Part shown: positions 1-6,123 of the stretch, piece after piece | Layout of the letters: each line of letters starts with the position of its first letter | How positions within the stretch are numbered: the stretch's first letter is position 1 | DNA from: JAAYCI01 sp964371725 | GTDB lineage: Bacteria; Bacillota; Clostridia; Oscillospirales; Ruminococcaceae | Assembly: GCA_964371725.1 (NCBI GenBank) | Contig: CAYJNQ010000062.1 | Coordinates: 1 to 7,532 of the forward strand | Direction: 5' to 3' | Length of the DNA stretch: 7,532 bases | Program-made: the position numbers and the translations under genes | The notes under the pieces: model-generated | What the model was told of the DNA's origin: nothing | Database searches by the model: none | Seen by the model: the letters and a program-made list of their open reading frames with translations, nothing else

Positions 1-734
1 GGAATGCGGCTATTTTAAAACGTGGAATTCCCTTGAAAACGGTTATGGAAGGTTTTCGGGAAGGTTTAGAACACGTCAAAGAACAATATGATGTCGATTT
101 GAAAATTGTAGCAAATTTAGACCGTATGCAAAGCGGCGAATACTCTCTTGAATTTGTGAAATCATTAAAACCTTATACTGATTTGGTGTCCGCTGTTGGC
201 ATGGATTGCGCTGAAGTTGGGTACCCAGCAGGTAAGCATGCAGAAGCTTGTTCACTGGCAAAAGAGATGGGCTTTGTTTTACGCGCTCATGCTGGAGAGG
301 AAGGCGGCCCAGACTCGGTTTGGGAATCCATTCAGGACTGCCACATTACCATTGTTGATCATGGAGTCCGGATTATTGAGGATAAAACGCTTCTTGAAAA
401 AGTTGTGAATGAAAAAATGTTGCTGGCTATGGGTCCCATTTCTAATGTCAAAATAAACATCTTTGACAGTTTGGAGGAACACACCTTTATCGACCTGTTT
501 CGTGCAGGAGCAACGATTTCTATCAATTCTGATGATCCCTGTATGTTGGGGGCGGATTTGAATGAAAATATTTATGAAGTTGCAAAAACATTTAATTTGT
601 CTGGCCGTGATCTATACCTACTCGTGAGAAACTCTTTTGAGTATGGCCTTGCCGGTGAGGCTGAAAAAGCCCAGTATATAAAAAAACTAGACACATATTT
701 TTCTGCAAATCGTTTAAACGAGGTGAACTCATGA
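1..734 (+). CDS. Adenosine/adenine deaminase family protein, 5'-truncated by the window
   Basis: This is the C-terminal two-thirds of a zinc-dependent adenosine deaminase family enzyme, which deaminates adenosine to inosine or adenine to hypoxanthine in the cytoplasm. The frame is open to the window edge (first full codon at 3). A TTG at 33 is internal, so the true start lies upstream. Numbering from that TTG, the visible family motifs are HAGE (H86, E89), DHGVRI (H110), PISN (136-139) and SINSDDP (D167, D168), which supply the zinc ligands, the catalytic Glu and the paired aspartates. The N-terminal HxH metal site is outside the window. The stretch SNVKINIF followed by NSDDP looks more like the adenine-deaminase branch than classical adenosine deaminase, so the substrate is left open. 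The stop overlaps the next start as ATGA, implying translational coupling. The gene is clearly more AT-rich than its downstream partners. Confidence 0.9.
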   Translation, partial: NAAILKRGIPLKTVMEGFREGLEHVKEQYDVDLKIVANLDRMQSGEYSLEFVKSLKPYTDLVSAVGMDCAEVGYPAGKHAEACSLAKEMGFVLRAHAGEEGGPDSVWESIQDCHITIVDHGVRIIEDKTLLEKVVNEKMLLAMGPISNVKINIFDSLEEHTFIDLFRAGATISINSDDPCMLGADLNENIYEVAKTFNLSGRDLYLLVRNSFEYGLAGEAEKAQYIKKLDTYFSANRLNEVNS

Positions 735-2077
735 CAGGAAAAGAACTTGTTTTCAAAACCTACCGCCACGAAGAAACCCCAAGGCCGCCTTGGGTGCCGT
801 TTGCCGGCATCCACGCCGGCATATTCAAAAACTACACAGCAACCGAAATGCTGAAAGATAGCGACAAATTGCTGGCCTCTTGCCTGGAAGTGCACAAGTA
901 CTACATGCCGGACGGCCAACCCGTGGCCTTTGATTTGCAACTGGAAGCCGAGGTGCTGGGGTGCGAGCTTATGTGGGCCAACGACAACCCGCCCAGCGTG
1001 AAAACACACCCCTTGGCCGACACAGACGAAATCCCCACTTTCTTTGTGGAAAAAGACAAAGGCCGCATCCCCGTGGTGATGGACGCTTCGCGAAAACTGG
1101 TGGAAGCTGTGGGCGATACAACGGCGATTTATGGCCTGTTTTGCGGCCCGTTCACACTGGCCTCTCACCTGCGTGGCACAAAATTGTTTCGGGCTATGCG
1201 CAAAAACCCGCAGTATGTGCACGATTTAATTCGCTACTGCACAGAAAATGCCCTGCGCATGATTGATTACTATGTAGAGGCCGGTGTGCATGTTATCGCA
1301 CCGGTGGACCCCGTGGTTTCGCAAATTGCGCCGGAAAGTTTTCAGGAGTTTTTGCACGAGGCCTACACCCAAATTTTCGATTACATTCGCGGCAAGGGAT
1401 GCTTTTCGGCCCTTTTTGTGTGCGGTGATGCGCGCAAGGTGCTGGACGTGATGTGCAAAACGGGGCCGGATGCTGTGAGCATTGACGAAAATATCCCCAT
1501 GCCAATTGCAAAGGAGATTACAGACCGCTATAATATTTCTATTGGGGGGAACATTCCGCTTACCACCACGATGCTGTTTGGCAACCAGCAGGACAACATG
1601 AAATATGTGGTGGACATGATAGACAGTGTAAACAAAAAGAACCTTGTCGTGTCTCCCGGCTGCGATATGCCCTATGCCACGCCCAAAGAAAACGCCATTG
1701 CCGTGGCGGAACTTTTGCAAGACGTGGACAAATACCGCGAAGTGCTGAAAAACTATGAGAGCACTGCCGATGATGTGCCCGTGGATTTGCCGGATTACAA
1801 AAGTTTGCAAAAACCCCTAATAGAAGCCTTCACCTTGGATTCTGCCTCGTGTGCGGCCTGCACCTATATGTGGGCCATGGCCCAAACCGCAAAAGCGGAA
1901 TTTGGCGATAAAATCGACGTGGTAGAGCACAAATACACAACGCGCGAGGGCATTGCACAGGCAAAAGCCATGGGGGTTGCGAATTTGCCGTCGCTGTATA
2001 TCAACGGCACATTGAAATACGCCTCCCTCATTCCGGGGCAGGAAGAGTTTTTCAAAGAAATTGAAAGTGTTTTGTGA
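731..2077 (+). CDS. UroD-family (methyltransferase-like) protein fused to a C-terminal thioredoxin-fold domain
   Basis: A 448-residue two-domain protein. Residues 1 to about 345 are a uroporphyrinogen decarboxylase family TIM barrel of the methylcobamide methyltransferase type (MtaA/MtbA-like). Residues about 360-448 form a small thioredoxin-like domain with CAAC at 374-377 and a cis-proline loop NLPSLYING with P420. The HemE N-terminal signature is absent, so a heme-synthesis role is unlikely. Relatives bind zinc with an HxC...C set. Here the two cysteines are present (C231 in VCGD, C311 in PGCD) but the histidine position appears to be F229. The start is ATG at 731, overlapping the upstream stop, with GAGGTG just before it. 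By family, the protein could move methyl groups to or from a corrinoid or thiol cofactor, and the CAAC domain could reduce or present a thiol. No corrinoid-binding protein is visible nearby. The link to purine catabolism rests on operon position only. Confidence 0.85.
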   Translation: MTGKELVFKTYRHEETPRPPWVPFAGIHAGIFKNYTATEMLKDSDKLLASCLEVHKYYMPDGQPVAFDLQLEAEVLGCELMWANDNPPSVKTHPLADTDEIPTFFVEKDKGRIPVVMDASRKLVEAVGDTTAIYGLFCGPFTLASHLRGTKLFRAMRKNPQYVHDLIRYCTENALRMIDYYVEAGVHVIAPVDPVVSQIAPESFQEFLHEAYTQIFDYIRGKGCFSALFVCGDARKVLDVMCKTGPDAVSIDENIPMPIAKEITDRYNISIGGNIPLTTTMLFGNQQDNMKYVVDMIDSVNKKNLVVSPGCDMPYATPKENAIAVAELLQDVDKYREVLKNYESTADDVPVDLPDYKSLQKPLIEAFTLDSASCAACTYMWAMAQTAKAEFGDKIDVVEHKYTTREGIAQAKAMGVANLPSLYINGTLKYASLIPGQEEFFKEIESVL

Positions 2078-2088
2078 AAGCCAGAAAC

Positions 2089-2148
2089 CGAACAGGTAAA
2101 CCGGGTGCGCTCCTTTTTGTTGAAACCGAGAGGGAACGCACCTGTTCG
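2089..2148 (+). repeat. Intercistronic inverted repeat / long mRNA hairpin
   Basis: A perfect 9-base inverted repeat (CGAACAGGT at 2089-2097, ACCTGTTCG at 2140-2148) encloses a second complementary pair, GTGCG at 2105-2109 with CGCAC at 2137-2141. Further partial pairing follows between CTCCT and the purine run before 2137. It fills most of the 88-base gap between the UroD-thioredoxin gene and guanine deaminase. No T-tract follows, so it is not a normal intrinsic terminator. It ends just before the AAGGAG ribosome site at 2155-2160. It may set relative expression, mRNA processing or 3' end stability within the operon. Confidence 0.6.
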
Positions 2149-2165
2149 TATAAAAAGGAGACAAT

Positions 2166-3419
2166 ATGCTGAACGGATGCATCAAAGGGCAACTTTGCCA
2201 TGCGGCAAAACCCGATACACTCACCATTCAAAAAGATGCGGTTTTGCTTGTTAAAGAGGGTGAATTGCAAGAAATTTTGCCCGCGTTGCCCGAGGGGTAT
2301 GTGGGAAAAGTGTACGATTATGGCGAGGCACTGCTGCTGCCCGGTTTTTTGGATATGCACCTGCACGCACCGCAATACCCCTTGCGCGGCATTGGGCTGG
2401 AGCTGGAACTGCTGGATTGGTTGAACCGTTATACTTTCCCCACTGAAAGTGCTTTTCGGGATGCAGTGTATGCACGCAAGGTGTACAAGGCGCTGGCAGG
2501 GGAACTGGTGCAAATGGGCACAACACGCGTTTGTATGTATTCTTCTTTGCACTATGAGGGCACGCTTGTTTTGATGGAAGAGCTTGAAAAAGCCGGGGTA
2601 TGTGGCTATGTGGGCAAGGTGAACATGGACAGAAACGCCCCCGAAACCCTGTGCGAAGAAACCGAAACCTCCCTTGCCGAAACGGTTCGCTGGCTGGACT
2701 ACTGCGAAACCCATTTCAAAAAGGTAAAGCCGATTCTCACGCCGCGTTTCATTCCAAGCTGCACACAGGCGCTCCTTACGGGGCTTGGAAAGCTTGCCCA
2801 AGAGCGAAATTTGCCTTTGCAATCGCATCTTAGCGAAAACCGCGGGGAAATTGCCTGGGTGAAGGAGCTGGAACCGGATTGCGAGAGCTACGGAAAAGCC
2901 TACGACAAATATGGCATGATGAACGAAAAAGCGCTGATGGCACACTGTGTTTATTCGGACAAAGCCGAGCGCGCCCTTATGAAAGAACGCGGCACGCGTG
3001 TGGTGCACTGCCCCGAATCGAACACGAACCTCAGCAGCGGCATTGCACCCGTGCGTGCAATGCTAAACGAAGGCGTGAAGGTGTGCCTTGGTTCCGACAT
3101 CTCCGGCGGCAATGATTTATCCATGCTGGGCATTATGGGGGCGGCGGTTTCGGCATCGAAACTGTACAGGGCCTTGGTAGACGAAAAAGACAGGGCGCTG
3201 AGCCCTGCAGAGGCTTTGTATCTTGCCACAAATGCCGATTTCTTTGGTGAAAGCACCTGTTTTGAAGTGGGAAAACCCTTGCACTGTGTGGCTGTTAGCG
3301 ACGAAGATTTGCCGCTTTTGCGCCCTTTGCGTGTTGAAGAGCGGCTCGAGCGCATGATGCATTTGCCCCGTGCCCGCAAAGTGCAGGCCGTGTATGCGGC
3401 AGGCGAAAAAATTCTATAA
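2166..3419 (+). CDS. guaD: Guanine deaminase
   Basis: Zinc amidohydrolase converting guanine to xanthine and ammonia in the cytoplasm. The 417-residue length is near normal for the family. Visible signatures: PGFLDMHLHAPQY (59-71) with metal ligands H65 and H67; the guanine-deaminase stretch LLDWLNRYTFPTE (82-94); HLSE (221-224) with H221 and the proton-shuttle E224; MAHCVY with H260; HCPESNTNLSSG (281-292); and GSDISGG (309-315) with D311. The HAPQY and LNRYTFP segments are characteristic of guanine deaminase rather than of the wider ATZ/TRZ group. The start is ATG at 2166, preceded by AAGGAG at 2155-2160. No convincing promoter lies in the 88-base gap, so it is likely read through from the UroD-family gene. 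It shares the operon with an adenosine/adenine deaminase and an 8-oxoguanine-deaminase-like enzyme. Confidence 0.93.
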   Translation: MLNGCIKGQLCHAAKPDTLTIQKDAVLLVKEGELQEILPALPEGYVGKVYDYGEALLLPGFLDMHLHAPQYPLRGIGLELELLDWLNRYTFPTESAFRDAVYARKVYKALAGELVQMGTTRVCMYSSLHYEGTLVLMEELEKAGVCGYVGKVNMDRNAPETLCEETETSLAETVRWLDYCETHFKKVKPILTPRFIPSCTQALLTGLGKLAQERNLPLQSHLSENRGEIAWVKELEPDCESYGKAYDKYGMMNEKALMAHCVYSDKAERALMKERGTRVVHCPESNTNLSSGIAPVRAMLNEGVKVCLGSDISGGNDLSMLGIMGAAVSASKLYRALVDEKDRALSPAEALYLATNADFFGESTCFEVGKPLHCVAVSDEDLPLLRPLRVEERLERMMHLPRARKVQAVYAAGEKIL

Positions 3420-3477
3420 GCCTTGAGGTGAAAACAAAGCCCCTGCCATTGGGTTCATTTTTAAAAGGAGTTCTTGT

Positions 3478-4908
3478 ATGAAGAAAAAGCGTGTTTTGAT
3501 TCAAAATGCAGACTATATCATCACCATGAACCCCCAAAGACAGGTGTTGGCCCATGCCGATATGCTCATTGAAAAAAATCGGATTCTGCAGGTGGCCACC
3601 GATATTTCCGCAAACCCGGAACAGGACGAGGTGGTGGATGCACGCGGGTGTGTGGTGATTCCCGGCCTTATCAATGCGCACCAACACTGTGCACACACCA
3701 TCACGCGCAATTTGCCCAATGCTTTTGAGGGAGACTTGATGGAAACGCTTCGCCTGTTTTACAGGCGACTTTCCTTTTTTGATGAACAATCCACCTATGC
3801 GGCCGCCTTGGGTGCGTTGGCAGATTTATTGCGCACAGGCTGCACCACAAGCTGTGATATGCACTATGTTTTCCCAAAAGGATATGCCAACATGCTGGAT
3901 ATGGAACTTTTGGCGGCGAGCCAGCTTGGCATTCGTTTTCACGCCATGCGCGGCAGTTTGTCGGCCGGTGCTGCCGAGGGCTGTTTGCATGTGCCGGAGG
4001 CTTTGGTGGAAACAACGGACCATATCTTGCAAGACAGCGTGCGCCTGATTGAACGCTACCACGATGCGCAAAAAGGTTCCATGCTGCAAATTGGCCTAGC
4101 GCCCTGCTGGCTTGTGTATGAAAACGAAGACACCGTGCGCGAAGTGCAAAAGCTTTCGCAGCGGTATCGCGTTTCCTTGCACAGCCATTTGGCAGACAGC
4201 CGCGATGAATTCTCTTTTTGCAAGGAAAAACACGGATGCACGCCGATACAATATGCCGAAAGGATGGGGTATTTGCAAGAGGGCAACTTTTTTGCCCATT
4301 GCGTGCAACTCACAAAGCAAGATTTTGCGCAACTGGCGAAAAACAAGGTGGGGGTGGTGTGTTGCCCCAATTCCGACATGATTTTAAATTCCGCCATTGC
4401 GAAGGTGTCGGAATGTTTTCGGCGTGGCATCGCGGTGGGGCTTGGCGTGGACGGGGCCGCCAGTGACAACGCCTCCAACATGATGGCAGAATTGAAAAAT
4501 GCCTATTTGATTCAGAAGTTCAGCGAAACACAAGAGTGCTGCATCACGCCGGAAAAGGCCTTGTATATGGCAACGGTTGGCGGTGCAAAGGTGCTGGGCC
4601 GGCAGGATATCGGCTATCTTGCGCCCGACATGATGGCCGATTTTGTGATGCTGAACTGGAACCAATTGCAATATGCCGGCGGCAAGTGCGACCCCATTTA
4701 TGCCCTTGTTCTTTCCGGAGATGCACGCATGGTAGACCGCGTTTTTGTGAATGGGGAACAGGTGGTGCAAGGCGGAAAGCTCTGCCGTTTGGAAGAGGAA
4801 CCCCTGTGCAAATTCATCAATGCAGAAACACGCAAGGTGATTCAGCGCATGGAAAAAGCCGAAAGGCATGCAGGGGAATCCAAACAGCAAATAGAAGCTT
4901 GCCCATAA
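3478..4908 (+). CDS. 8-oxoguanine deaminase-like amidohydrolase
   Basis: A 476-residue zinc amidohydrolase of the ATZ/TRZ group. It most resembles 8-oxoguanine deaminases of the Pseudomonas Pa0142 type, judged from remembered family features: DMHYVFPKG (127-135), MRGSLSAG (157-164), the LIERYHD...MLQIGLAPC stretch (190-210) and GVDGAASDNASNM (323-335). Predicted metal ligands are H68 and H70 (NAHQH), H237, H274 (FAHC) and D325. The usual HLAE motif reads HLAD here, putting Asp at 240 where the proton-shuttle Glu is expected. The SNxxLxSG-like loop is also altered (NSDMILNSA, 298-306). The substrate could therefore be 8-oxoguanine or a related oxidised or halogenated purine, pterin or triazine. 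The C-terminal ~40 residues are charged and poorly conserved. ATG at 3478 follows AAGGAG at 3465-3470. It is the last gene of the operon. Confidence 0.83.
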   Translation: MKKKRVLIQNADYIITMNPQRQVLAHADMLIEKNRILQVATDISANPEQDEVVDARGCVVIPGLINAHQHCAHTITRNLPNAFEGDLMETLRLFYRRLSFFDEQSTYAAALGALADLLRTGCTTSCDMHYVFPKGYANMLDMELLAASQLGIRFHAMRGSLSAGAAEGCLHVPEALVETTDHILQDSVRLIERYHDAQKGSMLQIGLAPCWLVYENEDTVREVQKLSQRYRVSLHSHLADSRDEFSFCKEKHGCTPIQYAERMGYLQEGNFFAHCVQLTKQDFAQLAKNKVGVVCCPNSDMILNSAIAKVSECFRRGIAVGLGVDGAASDNASNMMAELKNAYLIQKFSETQECCITPEKALYMATVGGAKVLGRQDIGYLAPDMMADFVMLNWNQLQYAGGKCDPIYALVLSGDARMVDRVFVNGEQVVQGGKLCRLEEEPLCKFINAETRKVIQRMEKAERHAGESKQQIEACP

Positions 4909-4974
4909 AAAAAAGAGCCCCGTAAAAGCAACGCATTCCGCAAAGGAGTGCGTTGTTTTTACGGGTGCTTTCTT
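4905..4974. terminator. Strong, probably bidirectional intrinsic terminator
   Basis: CCCGTAAAA at 4919-4927 pairs with TTTTACGGG at 4957-4965. A G-U pair follows, then CAACGCA at 4929-4935 with TGCGTTG at 4949-4955, and the loop can pair further (TTCC with GGAG). A pyrimidine-rich TTTCTT follows on the plus strand. On the minus strand the A-run at 4907-4914 becomes a U-tract. It lies between convergent genes, the purine operon (+) and the PNPOx-fold gene (-), so it can end both transcripts. Confidence 0.9.
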
Positions 4975-4988
4975 AACGGCCTGAGCAA

Positions 4989-5384
4989 TTAGAACAATTG
5001 AGTTCCGGCTTTTGGGTTGCCGCCTTGGTTGAATATTTTGGCAATTTCACAGGTCCAAATGGCTGCAATGGGTGCGTTTAGAAAGGCGAACTTTTTATTG
5101 AGTTCGTCATAAATGGCGTCATCGGTATGCCTTGTGGGGTTCGCCCCATTCACAAGATACGACTCTGCGCCTTTTTCCGCCAATATTGCAATTTTGCCTG
5201 TGTCGGCAAGGTTTTGGGACGTTTTTTTCATGAATATTTCAGCAAAAGCAAGCGCATCTTCATCCAGCACAACAACAGTGCCGGCAACGATGGCGTGCGG
5301 CTCTCCCTGTGCTGAAACGGTGGCGATAATCTTTGCTGCCTTCGGGTCTGTAAACAGTGCTTTCACGTTTTCTAAATTCTTCAT
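4989..5384 (-). CDS. Pyridoxamine 5'-phosphate oxidase-fold (flavin split-barrel) family protein
   Basis: A 131-residue protein resembling small PNPOx-like split-barrel proteins, which usually bind FMN or F420-type cofactors as dimers. Support comes from its size, the N-terminal pattern KAAKIIATVSAQGEPHA (15-31), the strand-rich centre with KKTSQNLADTGKIAIL (53-68), and a typical short C-terminal helix region. The true cofactor and substrate cannot be read from the sequence. ATG at 5384 has a perfect AAGGAG at 5392-5397 (minus strand, eight bases upstream). It is divergent from the HxlR regulator, with overlapping promoters, so it is the likely target of that regulator. A reductase, or an electrophile- or flavin-handling role, is an inference from this pairing. 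Confidence 0.75.
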   Translation of the reverse strand: MKNLENVKALFTDPKAAKIIATVSAQGEPHAIVAGTVVVLDEDALAFAEIFMKKTSQNLADTGKIAILAEKGAESYLVNGANPTRHTDDAIYDELNKKFAFLNAPIAAIWTCEIAKIFNQGGNPKAGTQLF

Positions 5385-5413
5385 GGGAATTCTCCTTTGA
5401 TAAGGTTTTACAA

Positions 5414-5441
5414 TTGACTTTGTTTTTAGAGCTGATATGAT
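5414..5441 (+). promoter_or_regulatory. Predicted sigma-A promoter for the HxlR regulator
   Basis: TTGACT at 5414-5419 and TATGAT at 5436-5441 with a 16-base spacer, about 60 bases upstream of the HxlR start. Its -10 overlaps the -10 of the opposing promoter. Confidence 0.65.
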
Positions 5442-5447
5442 AATAGC
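5431..5447. promoter_or_regulatory. Candidate operator palindrome over both -10 boxes
   Basis: An imperfect 17-base palindrome of form GCT-N2-TAT-N-ATA-N2-AGC spans both predicted -10 elements. HxlR proteins bind as dimers to palindromic sites near divergent promoters, so this is a natural candidate site. The assignment is inference. Confidence 0.45.
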
Positions 5448-5469
5448 ACATGAAAAAAAACAACGTCAA
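5440..5469 (-). promoter_or_regulatory. Predicted sigma-A promoter for the PNPOx-fold gene
   Basis: Read on the minus strand: TTGACG (plus 5464-5469), an 18-base T-rich spacer, then TATTAT (plus 5440-5445). It lies about 55 bases upstream of the leftward gene. It shares two bases of -10 sequence with the opposing promoter, so both are unlikely to be occupied at once. Confidence 0.6.
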
Positions 5470-5502
5470 TAACGCAGAAAAACAAGAGGAGATCCGGAAA
5501 AC

Positions 5503-5829
5503 ATGAGTGTGTGCAAAGCCGACCATTGCCCTTGCAGAGAGGAATGCCCATTGCAAGTTACGCTTAAAAGAATTGGTGGCAAGTGGAAAATTCCAATCAT
5601 CTGCGTGTTGTCATCCGGGGCGGGCATTCGATACAACGAGTTGATGAAAAAAGTGAAGGGAATTACCAACACAATGCTTGCCTCTTCCTTAAAGGAATTG
5701 GAAAGAGATGGGTTAATTACAAGAGTGCAATACAATGAAATGCCCATACGTGTGGAATATTTCGCCACCGAAAAAGCAAAAGAGCTCATGCCCGCGCTGC
5801 AATCGCTTGCGGGCTGGGGTGCCACATAA
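5503..5829 (+). CDS. HxlR-family winged-helix transcriptional regulator
   Basis: A 108-residue regulator with the HxlR layout: CPLQVTLKRIGGKWKI (15-30), the winged helix-turn-helix with RYNELMKKVKGIT (43-55) and LASSLKELERDGLI (59-72), and the wing region 76-90 with MPIRVEYFAT. Family members often sense electrophiles, hypochlorite or quinones through an N-terminal cysteine. C15 occupies the position of the commonly conserved CP cysteine. Three more cysteines (C4, C9, C11) form CX4CXCX3C, which could be a redox switch or metal site. ATG at 5503 follows an AGAGGAG-type ribosome site (5485-5491). It is divergent from the PNPOx-fold gene and probably controls that gene and itself. The 104 bases after its stop show no convincing terminator, only weak T-rich pairing near 5840-5902. 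Confidence 0.9.
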   Translation: MSVCKADHCPCREECPLQVTLKRIGGKWKIPIICVLSSGAGIRYNELMKKVKGITNTMLASSLKELERDGLITRVQYNEMPIRVEYFATEKAKELMPALQSLAGWGAT

Positions 5830-5933
5830 AACAAGGAAAAGACGAGCGCCTATTAGGGGTTTATTACACACACAAAAGTTGTTTTTTTGTTCAATTCTCG
5901 TTTTGGTTTTCGCGTGCAGAAAGCCGAAAAAGA

Positions 5934-5961
5934 TTGAAAATGGCCGAATTTCTGCTATACT
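5934..5961 (+). promoter_or_regulatory. Predicted promoter of the secreted hydrolase gene
   Basis: TTGAAA at 5934-5939, a 16-base spacer, and TATACT at 5956-5961. The start site would fall near 5968, giving an untranslated leader of about 155 bases before the chosen ATG at 6124. Confidence 0.6.
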
Positions 5962-6001
5962 AAACATATTGTTTTCAAAACCGATTCAGCGCAGCAAAGG
6001 G

Positions 6002-6108
6002 CCGTTGGCGTGAAAACGGAGGAGCACCCCGTTTGTAAAGGAAAGGCTCCGGAGAGGGTATCAATGCCGGGTGCTCCATCATCCGGCTTCAACGCGGTGC
6101 CGGCACCC
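6002..6108 (+). promoter_or_regulatory. Structured mRNA leader with alternative pairings (riboswitch-like, class unknown)
   Basis: Several complementary segments compete. CCGTT 6002-6006 pairs with AACGG 6015-6019. GGAGCACCC 6021-6029 pairs perfectly with GGGTGCTCC 6069-6077, but GGGTGC 6069-6074 can instead pair with GCACCC 6103-6108, and GGAGC 6021-6025 with GCTCC 6046-6050. CCGGC 6083-6087 can pair with GCCGG at 6066-6070 or 6099-6103. GTGCCGGCAC 6097-6106 is a perfect palindrome ending just before the ribosome site at 6112-6117. Mutually exclusive stems next to the ribosome site suggest translational control. Cell-wall hydrolases are known targets of c-di-AMP (ydaO-type) riboswitches, but I could not match that consensus convincingly. 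Confidence 0.45.
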
Positions 6109-6123
6109 AGTAGAGGACAAGCG

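Noticed and set aside
33..35. TTG at 33 as the start of the adenosine/adenine deaminase gene
   Set aside because: The frame stays open to the window edge with family-like sequence before it, and the family's N-terminal metal site is missing, so the true start lies upstream.
731..2077. HemE uroporphyrinogen decarboxylase of heme synthesis
   Set aside because: The N-terminal MRQAGR-type signature is absent, a thioredoxin-fold domain is fused, and the neighbours are purine genes.
2149..2154. TATAAA before guanine deaminase as a promoter -10
   Set aside because: It abuts the ribosome site, so transcription would start inside or after it, and no -35 is seen at proper distance.
2052..3008. Long open frame on the minus strand opposite guanine deaminase (318 codons)
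   Set aside because: It is antisense to a clear enzyme gene, His/Phe/Cys-rich without recognisable domains, and best explained by codon bias of the real gene.
5990..6070. Cobalamin riboswitch in the hydrolase leader (GTGAAAACGG...CACCCCGTTTGTAA resembles part of that core)
   Set aside because: The upstream conserved box and the closing CAGGAUACCUGCC-like segment are not recognisable, and the gene has no B12 link.
6010..6123. GTG at 6010 or ATG at 6064 as the hydrolase start
   Set aside because: Both put a non-hydrophobic extension before the signal peptide and translate through hairpin-rich sequence. ATG 6124 has a well-placed AGAGGA. The 6064 start remains a weaker alternative.
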